Source: Bacteroidota bacterium (GTDB taxonomy: Bacteria; Bacteroidota; Ignavibacteria; Palsa-1295). From it: DNA of 33,233 nt. The translations under genes and the position numbers were made by a program. This document shows, piece by piece, positions 15,055-21,300 of this stretch. Within the stretch, counting starts at the first letter, position 1. Every line of letters begins with the position of its first letter. Below the pieces are notes generated by a model. The model did not search any database and was not told the DNA's origin. It saw only the letters and a program-made list of their open reading frames with translations. Location: assembly GCA_021825235.1 (NCBI GenBank), contig JAKAIL010000009.1, forward strand, positions 1-33,233, written 5' to 3'.

Positions 15055-16910
15055 TGGAAGCCGAGAAGAAAAGAATTGCTATCGTTGGACTGGGTCCGGT
15101 CGGGCAAATCCTCGCCGTGCATCTCGCGGAAGCAGGCCAGGAAGTCCTGCTCTGCGATATGGACAAAGGCCGCATGCACTTGATCCAGAAAGAGGGGATC
15201 GAGCTTACCGGCGCAATGCGGAAGAAGGCGCACTGTGCGGAACTGTTTACTTCCGTTGCTGACCTTTTGCCATTTAAGCCCGATGCGATCGTTTTTTGCG
15301 TGAAAGGTTACCACCTGAGTGCGCTCATCCCTGGGATGGTCCATTTCCCGAGGCAGGGGATCCTCTATATCAGCGCGCAGAACGGGATCGATACGGAACT
15401 CGAACTGGCTGAGGCATTCGGAGAAGCGAATACGTTCCGGATGGTGGTAAACTATGCGGGTAACCATCGCGCGCCAAACGTCATCGGTGTGAACTTTTTC
15501 AATCCGCCGAATTACATTGCTTCGATTGATGATTCCCAGTCCGAAGCCGCGCGTTGGTTTGCCGATCTGCTCACCAGTGTGAAGCTGGACACGATGGCGG
15601 TGGATTCCTTCGAAATCCTGCGCCGCGTATGGGAAAAGACGATCCTCAACTCTTCGCTGAGCGCGCTCTGCGGTGTCTCGCAGATGAACATGCGCGAAGT
15701 GATGGCGCTGCCCGATATGGTCGATATTATCGAGCAGGTCATTATGGAATCCATCGCGGTGGCGAAGGCTGAGAACATTCACTTCGAGGTGAACTTTATT
15801 CGGCATTGCATGAGGTATTTGAGGAAGTCCGGTGGGCATTTCCCTTCGCTCGCTGTGGACCTGATGAACAAGCGTCCGACGGAGATCGACTATTTTAACG
15901 GCAAGTTCGTCGAATATGGCAAGAAGCATTACCTGCCGACGCCTATGCACCTGGCCTTCACCAATATGGTGAAAGCAATTACGCAAAAGCATTTATCGGT
16001 ACAGGGTGCCGCCGCGACAAAGTCAACAGCGCCTTCGAGGGAACTCCTGCATTTGCCTCGGCTCATGAACGGGCAGAGCAGCGAGTATTATCTCGGCGTT
16101 GATTTGGGTTCGGCCTACACGAAAATCGTCGTTATTAACGAGCAGCGAGATGTGCTCTATCGCGAAGTGGTGAAAACGCTCACACGCGATAAAAAGCCGC
16201 TCTCGGATACGCTGGACGAAGTCCGCGACCGGTTTCCAATCAAGACGATTTGTGCCACAGGCTATGGTCGCGAGCAATTCCCCGGCGCAGACGTGACCAA
16301 GACCGAGATCCATTGCGCGGCTAAAGCGGTACATCATCTAACTGGGACAGGCTCGAATATTATCGATATCGGTGCTGAGGACATAAAGATTATCACGATC
16401 GGGAATAATGGCGCGGTCCAACACTTTTATATGAATTCGAAGTGCGCGTCGGGAACCGGAGCATTCCTTACCGAGATGGCCGAGAAAGTTGAGATCCCCA
16501 TCGAGGAGATGAGTAAGCTTGCCGCGCTTTCTTCGACGGCGAAGGAGATCAACAGCTTCTGTACCGTCTTCGCAAAAACGGAAGTGATGAAATGGAGCTT
16601 CGATCAAATACCGATCGAGGACATTGCGCGTGGGATCTATCTTTCGCTTACGAATCGGATACACAAACTCAAGATCGATCCGGATTTGCCCATTGTACTC
16701 GCCGGTGGGGTCATTGCATTCCATCCGCTGTTGCGGTCACTCCTGGCGGACCGCTTCCAGAGGCCAGTGAGTATTATTTCAAATCCACAATATTGCGTGG
16801 CTTTCGGCGCTGCACTTTTTGCGCAACGGGCTTCGAAACTTGGTGCGTCCGCAGTTGCGCCAGAGCCGATGCAAGTACTCAGCCCACGCCTCGTTGCGAT
16901 AGAAGTTTAA
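15054..16910 (+). CDS. Fusion of ketopantoate reductase-type dehydrogenase and HgdC-type activator ATPase
   Basis: 618 residues in two complete parts. Residues 1 to about 312 are a PanE/ApbA-type 2-oxoacid reductase: NAD(P)-binding GLGPVG at 12-17, conserved Lys84 (VKGYH), Asn110 (AQNG), catalytic-type Lys195 and Asn199 (WEKTILN), and Glu277 in RPTEIDYFNG. Residues from about 345 are an activator of 2-hydroxyacyl-CoA dehydratase: GVDLGSAYTK at 348-357, ATGYGRE at 401-407, DIGAEDIK at 438-445, and cluster ligands Cys464 (KCASGTG) and Cys503 (SFCTVF) 39 apart, as in HgdC. A linker of about 30 residues joins them. The C-terminal part should bind ATP and drive electrons into the HgdB-type neighbour. 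The N-terminal part should reduce a 2-oxo acid or similar ketone. I know no characterised protein with this architecture. The reading frame is continuous. Confidence 0.88.
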   Translation: MEAEKKRIAIVGLGPVGQILAVHLAEAGQEVLLCDMDKGRMHLIQKEGIELTGAMRKKAHCAELFTSVADLLPFKPDAIVFCVKGYHLSALIPGMVHFPRQGILYISAQNGIDTELELAEAFGEANTFRMVVNYAGNHRAPNVIGVNFFNPPNYIASIDDSQSEAARWFADLLTSVKLDTMAVDSFEILRRVWEKTILNSSLSALCGVSQMNMREVMALPDMVDIIEQVIMESIAVAKAENIHFEVNFIRHCMRYLRKSGGHFPSLAVDLMNKRPTEIDYFNGKFVEYGKKHYLPTPMHLAFTNMVKAITQKHLSVQGAAATKSTAPSRELLHLPRLMNGQSSEYYLGVDLGSAYTKIVVINEQRDVLYREVVKTLTRDKKPLSDTLDEVRDRFPIKTICATGYGREQFPGADVTKTEIHCAAKAVHHLTGTGSNIIDIGAEDIKIITIGNNGAVQHFYMNSKCASGTGAFLTEMAEKVEIPIEEMSKLAALSSTAKEINSFCTVFAKTEVMKWSFDQIPIEDIARGIYLSLTNRIHKLKIDPDLPIVLAGGVIAFHPLLRSLLADRFQRPVSIISNPQYCVAFGAALFAQRASKLGASAVAPEPMQVLSPRLVAIEV

Positions 16911-16920
16911 ACGAACTCAT

Positions 16921-16947
16921 ACTTAGCACTTTAGCACTCAGCACTTA
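16921..16947. repeat. AGCACTT-type repeat before the thiolase gene
   Basis: Three units, AGCACTT at 16925, AGCACTC at 16933 and AGCACTT at 16940, end 12 bases before the thiolase ATG and take up most of the 49-base gap after the activator fusion. No Shine-Dalgarno site is visible. The same units recur at 18263-18292 before had. Confidence 0.75.
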
Positions 16948-16959
16948 TATTTCTCCTGC

Positions 16960-18216
16960 ATGAAAAGTTACCATCACACCGAACGCGGCGTTGGCATCGT
17001 CTTCGATGACATTGTACTCGTAGGCGGCGCGCGTACGCCCTTCGGCGATTTGGGCGGCTCGCTCGCCCGCATTTCTCCAACCGATCTCGGCATTATCGCT
17101 TCGCGCGGCGCGCTCGAAAAAACCGGGACCGATCCCAAATCGATAGACCAGGCCATCATTGCGAATATTGGCCAGGCAAGTTACGATGCCTACTTTGTGG
17201 GGCGGCATATCGGGCTGTATTCCGGGCTGCCGGTTGGTGTGCCGGAGTTGCAAGTACAACGAATCTGCGCTTCGGGTTTAGAGACGATTATTACCGGCGC
17301 GGAGCAAATCATGCTGGGAAAAGCGGACCGGGTACTGTGCTGCGGTGCCGAGAGCATGTCGCTCGCGCCGACGGCCAGTTTTGGGAACCGTATGGGCTAT
17401 CATCTCGGCCAGGTGGTATTCAAAGATATGCTTTGGGAAGCCCTGGATGATACCGCTGCGGGTTATTCCATGGGGCAGACCGGCGAAAACGTGGCCGAGA
17501 AATACGGCATTACTCGGGCCGATACCGATCACTTCGGCTGGTGCTCGCAGGACCGCGCCGCGAAAGCACAGGCGCGTGGATATTTTGCACCGGAGATCAC
17601 CGAAGTGCAATCCGCAACCTTCACAGCCGAGGGGCTAAAGCCGCGAACGATTCGAGTCGGGAAGAAGGGAACGTCTGTTTCGAAGGACGAACATATTCGT
17701 CCTACTACGGAGGAAGGACTTTCCGGATTGCCGACTTCGTTCCGCGAAAATGGCGTGCAAACGGCGGGCAATAGCGCCGGTATTGTCGATGGTGCTGCTT
17801 CTGTCATCATCGCTTCGGCGTCCGCCAATCATTCGGCATCCAAGCCCCTCGCAAAGATCGTGGCCGCGGCATCATGTGGGGTCGATCCCAAGTATATGGG
17901 GATTGGCCCGGTGCCGGCGATAAGATTACTGCTGGAACTTACCGGGCTGACGATGGACAAGATCGATCTCGTCGAAATTAACGAGGCATTCGCGGCGCAG
18001 GTTATCGCCTGCGAGCGGCTGCTCGATCTCGACCATTCAAAGGTGAACGTGAATGGTGGGGCGGTAGCGCTGGGCCATCCACTGGCGGCGACGGGTACCC
18101 GGCTTGCACTTACGATTGCGCGCTCGCTCAAGGAACGAGGCCTTCGCTACGGCATTGCCTCGGCCTGCATCGGCGGCGGGCAGGGCACAGCAATGTTAAT
18201 TGAAAACATCAATTAA
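16960..18216 (+). CDS. Thiolase (acetyl-CoA acyltransferase), likely 3-oxopimelyl-CoA thiolase
   Basis: 418-residue thiolase II-type enzyme with all active-site elements: nucleophile Cys103 (QRICASGLE), the NEAFA segment, His373 in GGAVALGHPLAATG and Cys403 in CIGGGQG. In this context it should cleave 3-oxopimelyl-CoA to glutaryl-CoA and acetyl-CoA, and probably acetoacetyl-CoA later in the route; the substrate is inferred from the neighbours. About 15 residues precede the usual thiolase N-terminus, so the true start may be downstream of 16960, but no better start codon is obvious. The stop codon begins a 23-bp tandem repeat. Confidence 0.88.
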   Translation: MKSYHHTERGVGIVFDDIVLVGGARTPFGDLGGSLARISPTDLGIIASRGALEKTGTDPKSIDQAIIANIGQASYDAYFVGRHIGLYSGLPVGVPELQVQRICASGLETIITGAEQIMLGKADRVLCCGAESMSLAPTASFGNRMGYHLGQVVFKDMLWEALDDTAAGYSMGQTGENVAEKYGITRADTDHFGWCSQDRAAKAQARGYFAPEITEVQSATFTAEGLKPRTIRVGKKGTSVSKDEHIRPTTEEGLSGLPTSFRENGVQTAGNSAGIVDGAASVIIASASANHSASKPLAKIVAAASCGVDPKYMGIGPVPAIRLLLELTGLTMDKIDLVEINEAFAAQVIACERLLDLDHSKVNVNGGAVALGHPLAATGTRLALTIARSLKERGLRYGIASACIGGGQGTAMLIENIN

Positions 18217-18259
18217 GGAAGAATGGAATTATCCATTAAGGAAGAATGGAATTATCCAT
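18214..18259. repeat. Exact 23-bp tandem duplication spanning the thiolase stop
   Basis: The unit at 18214-18236 starts with the thiolase TAA, contains AAGGAAG followed by an ATG, and ends in a small inverted repeat (ATGGA...TCCAT). It is repeated exactly at 18237-18259. The first ATG (18223) opens a frame that runs in phase into the had gene; the second (18246) reaches a stop after five codons. It looks like a recent local duplication. Confidence 0.85.
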
Positions 18260-18262
18260 CTG

Positions 18263-18292
18263 AGCACTTCAGCACTTTAGCACTTAGCACTT
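18263..18292. repeat. AGCACTT-type repeat, four units, before had
   Basis: AGCACTT occurs at 18263, 18271, 18279 and 18286 and ends five bases before the chosen had start codon. It matches the array before the thiolase gene. Together with the preceding tandem duplication it fills the whole thiolase-had gap. Confidence 0.8.
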
Positions 18293-18297
18293 TTCCA

Positions 18298-19383
18298 ATG
18301 GAACAATTTATTACCTCCTGGCGCATGACCGCACAAGATGCGGACCTGGTGCAGACCTCGGTTCCAATACCGGAACTGAAACCGGGCGAGGCGCTCGTAA
18401 AAATTGCTGGTTGCGGCGTATGCCATACCGATCTTGGATTTTGGCATGATGGAGTGAAGACAAAGCACCCGTTGCCACTGACGCTCGGCCATGAGATCAG
18501 CGGCACGGTCATTGCCCTCACCCCGTCCCTCTCCCCGGGGGAAAGGGGGAATCTCGTTGGCAAAAGCGTAATCATTCCGGCCGTGCTGCCGTGCGGCGAG
18601 TGCGATCTCTGCAAATCGGCCCGCAGCAATATCTGTCGTAATCAGAAGATGCCTGGTAATGATTTCGATGGTGGATTTGCATCGCATATTATCGTTCCAG
18701 CGCGCTTTTTGTGTCCGGTTCCGGAGGAATTGCTACACCATCATGATCTTGCTACGCTGAGTGTGATTGCCGATGCGGTCGCTACGCCGTATCAGGCGGT
18801 GAAAAAGTCGGGCCTCGTTAGAGACGATTTTGTGATTGCAATTGGCGTGGGTGGCGTCGGTATTTATGGCGCGCTTATAGCACAAATCTTCGGCGGCAAA
18901 GTGCTTGCGATCGATATTAACGATGAGCGGCTGAAATCTGCCTCGGAAATGGGAATTCCGGCAACGCTGAATGTCGCAGGATTAGACCTTAAGGCAATCA
19001 AGAATAAAGTGCGCGAGATCGCGGAGCGGTTTGGCACCCGCCCGAACGGGTGGAAAATATTCGAATTCTCCGGAACGAAAGCGGGGCAGGAATTGGCATT
19101 CAATCTTATGTCCTACGCTTCGACCGTTTCCATTGTCGGCTTTACGATGGACAAGATCGAGGTGCGGCTCAGCAATCTTATGGCCTTCGATGCGACGATG
19201 ATCGGCACGTGGGCGTGCAAGCCGGAACTCTATCCGGAAATCCTGGATCTGTTTGCGGAAGGCAAGCTTTCCGTCGAGCCCTTCGTGCAGGTCTTTCCGC
19301 TGGAGTCTATCAATCAAATTTTCCACGACACGCTTGCGCATAAGTACACCAAGCGCACGGTCCTCATACCCAACGATAACTAA
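18298..19383 (+). CDS. had: 6-hydroxycyclohex-1-ene-1-carbonyl-CoA dehydrogenase (Had)
   Basis: 361-residue zinc-type medium-chain alcohol dehydrogenase. Catalytic zinc ligands lie in GCGVCHTDLG (Cys42) and GHE (His65), structural zinc ligands at Cys99, Cys102, Cys105 and Cys113, and the NAD site in GVGGVG near 182. QKMPGN near 115-120 and the overall pattern match Had of the benzoyl-CoA pathway, which oxidises the hydroxyl made by Dch. An insertion LTPSLSPGERG at 74-84 replaces a short loop and is encoded by an intergenic-type repeat. The start at 18298 fits the family; a frame open from 18223 with AAGGAAG before its ATG would add 25 residues made of repeat sequence. It lies directly before oah and dch. 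Confidence 0.87.
   Translation: MEQFITSWRMTAQDADLVQTSVPIPELKPGEALVKIAGCGVCHTDLGFWHDGVKTKHPLPLTLGHEISGTVIALTPSLSPGERGNLVGKSVIIPAVLPCGECDLCKSARSNICRNQKMPGNDFDGGFASHIIVPARFLCPVPEELLHHHDLATLSVIADAVATPYQAVKKSGLVRDDFVIAIGVGGVGIYGALIAQIFGGKVLAIDINDERLKSASEMGIPATLNVAGLDLKAIKNKVREIAERFGTRPNGWKIFEFSGTKAGQELAFNLMSYASTVSIVGFTMDKIEVRLSNLMAFDATMIGTWACKPELYPEILDLFAEGKLSVEPFVQVFPLESINQIFHDTLAHKYTKRTVLIPNDN
18515..18550. repeat. Intergenic-type C/G-rich repeat in frame inside had
   Basis: The run CCCTCACCCCGTCCCTCTCC followed by a GGGGGAAAGGGGG arm forms an imperfect inverted repeat. Translated it reads LTPSLSPGERG, a peptide that recurs in spurious translations of intergenic repeats in many bacterial genomes (from memory). 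It sits between the GHEISG motif and the structural zinc lobe and keeps the frame. Confidence 0.75.
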
Positions 19384-19393
19384 AGGAACAGCA

Positions 19394-20488
19394 ATGGAAC
19401 ATCTTATCAACCATAACCTGGTACGTGCAGAATACTCGCACATCCTTTTCGAGAAGCGCCCCGCTCGCGATGCAGCCGGCCAGCCCATCGAGGGCTTGTT
19501 CAATGCCTGGATTATTCTGAACAATCCAGAGCAATATAATTCTTATACCACCGAAATGGTGAAGGAAGTCATTCTCGCATTTCGCGAAGCCTCCAACGAC
19601 CGTAGCCTAGTGGCCGTCGTTTTCACCGCCGTTGGCGATAAAGCCTTCTGCACCGGTGGCAACACGAAGGAATATGCCGAGTATTACGCGGGGAACCCGC
19701 CAGAGTACAAACAGTACATGCGGCTCTTTAACGACATGGTCTCCGCGATCCTGATGTGTGATAAGCCGGTCATTAATCGCGTGAACGGTATGCGTATTGG
19801 AGGCGGGCAGGAGATCGGCATGGCCTGCGATTATTCTATCGCATCGGATCTTGCTCGCTTCGGTCAGGCCGGTCCTAAGCATGGCAGCGCGCCGGACGGC
19901 GGTTCGACCGACTTTCTCCATCTCTTTGTTGGGATCGAAAAGGCGATGTATTCCTGCACGGTTTGCGAGCCCTGGACAGCACACGAGGCGTTCCGCAATG
20001 GCCTCATCACCGAGGTAGTTCCGGCGGTGAAGGTAGATGGGAACTGGATTGCAAATCCACTCGTGGTCACCGACCGTTGGGTAGATGAGAGCGGCCAAAT
20101 CGTTTATGGCACGATGAAGACGGGTGCGGCCCTCGCCGAAGCAAAAGCGCTTATGAAGCGAGCCACCACCGACCTTTCCAAGCTCGATGAAGCGGTGGAA
20201 CGGATTTGTTTTAAGCTAATGAATACATTCCCTAATTGCCTAACAAAAACCATTGGTTCGGTACGCAAGAAGAAGTTAGAGCACTGGGACCAGAATAAGG
20301 AGAGCAACCGCGAATGGCTGGGTCTTAATATGATGACCGAAGCCTATGCGGGATTCAAAGCTTTCAACGATGGACCAAAAGACCATCGTGAGGTGGACTT
20401 CATCAAGCTCCGTCAATTGCTGGCGCAAGGCGAGCCCTGGACGGAAGAACTCGTCCGCAAAATTTCACCGCAATATCAGCACGCATAA
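19394..20488 (+). CDS. oah: 6-oxocyclohex-1-ene-1-carbonyl-CoA hydrolase (Oah/BamA)
   Basis: 364 residues from the ATG at 19394, which has AAGGAAC seven bases upstream; a longer open frame overlapping had is not needed. Crotonase fold with the near-diagnostic signatures FCTGGNTKEYAEYYAG at 85-100, MRLFNDMVSAIL near 109-120, NGMRIGGGQEIGMACD near 131-146 and FGQAGPKHGS near 156. Oah adds water and cleaves the ring of 6-oxocyclohexene-carbonyl-CoA to 3-hydroxypimelyl-CoA. It is the gene used as marker of anaerobic aromatic degradation. Family length is about 377-385. It shares one base with the dch start (TAATG). Confidence 0.94.
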   Translation: MEHLINHNLVRAEYSHILFEKRPARDAAGQPIEGLFNAWIILNNPEQYNSYTTEMVKEVILAFREASNDRSLVAVVFTAVGDKAFCTGGNTKEYAEYYAGNPPEYKQYMRLFNDMVSAILMCDKPVINRVNGMRIGGGQEIGMACDYSIASDLARFGQAGPKHGSAPDGGSTDFLHLFVGIEKAMYSCTVCEPWTAHEAFRNGLITEVVPAVKVDGNWIANPLVVTDRWVDESGQIVYGTMKTGAALAEAKALMKRATTDLSKLDEAVERICFKLMNTFPNCLTKTIGSVRKKKLEHWDQNKESNREWLGLNMMTEAYAGFKAFNDGPKDHREVDFIKLRQLLAQGEPWTEELVRKISPQYQHA

Positions 20489-21300
20489 TGGTCGATAGCA
20501 TTGGAGAAATTGTAAATAGCATTCGCGTCGAGCGGGCGCTGGCGGGCGGAGAGACGGAACCCGCTTGCGTAAAAATCACGCTGGGCGGAAGTAAGGGGAA
20601 TATCCTTACCCGCGAGGTGATGTTCGAATTGCGACGTGTCCTCTCCTATGCGGTAAAAGATCCGAATGTTAAAGTAATTATTTTCACAGGCGAAGGAAAG
20701 CATTTCTCCTTTGGCGCAAGTGTGGAAGAACACGAGCGGAAGCATGCGGCGGAAATGATCCATGATTTTCATCATCTAATCCTTCAGGTTGCGGAACTAT
20801 CTATTCCCGTAATTTCTGTGGTTTCCGGCTATTGCCTGGGCGGTGCGCTGGAGTTGGCATTGGCTGGGAGCCTGATCTTTGCCGATAAAACAGCCTTCTT
20901 TGGCCAGCCGGAGATTAACCTCGGAGTCTTCCCGCCCCCGGCCTCCGTGTTGCTTCCGCTCAAGCTCGGGTATGCGCGCGCCGAAGAACCGCTGCTTACC
21001 GGCGAAAATATATCCGCACCGCGAGCGTATGAGATTGGGCTTATAACCCGGCTGTTTGCAACACGGGAAATGCTTCTGGTTGGAACAGACGAGTGGGTCC
21101 AAAAGCATATCCTTGCCAAGAGCGCCAGTTCGCTCCGGCTCGCGGTACGGGCAGAACGTTCCCAACTGATCGAGTTATTGCATACACATCTTCCTCGGCT
21201 CGAACGGCTCTATACGGAAGAACTAATGTCAACGCACGATGCGAATGAGGGCATCGCAGCATTTTTAGAAAAACGACAACCTAAGTGGAATAATCAATGA
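20488..21300 (+). CDS. dch: Cyclohexa-1,5-diene-1-carbonyl-CoA hydratase (Dch)
   Basis: 270-residue enoyl-CoA hydratase family member. HFSFGASVEEH near residue 72 is characteristic of Dch. Further crotonase elements are GYCLGGALELAL near 113 and GQPEINLGVFPPPAS near 138, which supplies an active-site glutamate. It hydrates the dienoyl-CoA made by benzoyl-CoA reductase to 6-hydroxycyclohex-1-ene-carbonyl-CoA. The order had-oah-dch differs from dch-had-oah of Thauera. It overlaps the next gene by four bases (ATGA). Confidence 0.92.
   Translation: MVDSIGEIVNSIRVERALAGGETEPACVKITLGGSKGNILTREVMFELRRVLSYAVKDPNVKVIIFTGEGKHFSFGASVEEHERKHAAEMIHDFHHLILQVAELSIPVISVVSGYCLGGALELALAGSLIFADKTAFFGQPEINLGVFPPPASVLLPLKLGYARAEEPLLTGENISAPRAYEIGLITRLFATREMLLVGTDEWVQKHILAKSASSLRLAVRAERSQLIELLHTHLPRLERLYTEELMSTHDANEGIAAFLEKRQPKWNNQ

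Noticed and set aside
14985-15992. Long minus-strand open frame (335 codons) opposite the reductase-activator fusion
   Set aside because: It lies antisense to the ketopantoate reductase domain, whose catalytic residues are all present on the plus strand; His- and Arg-rich with no recognisable domain.
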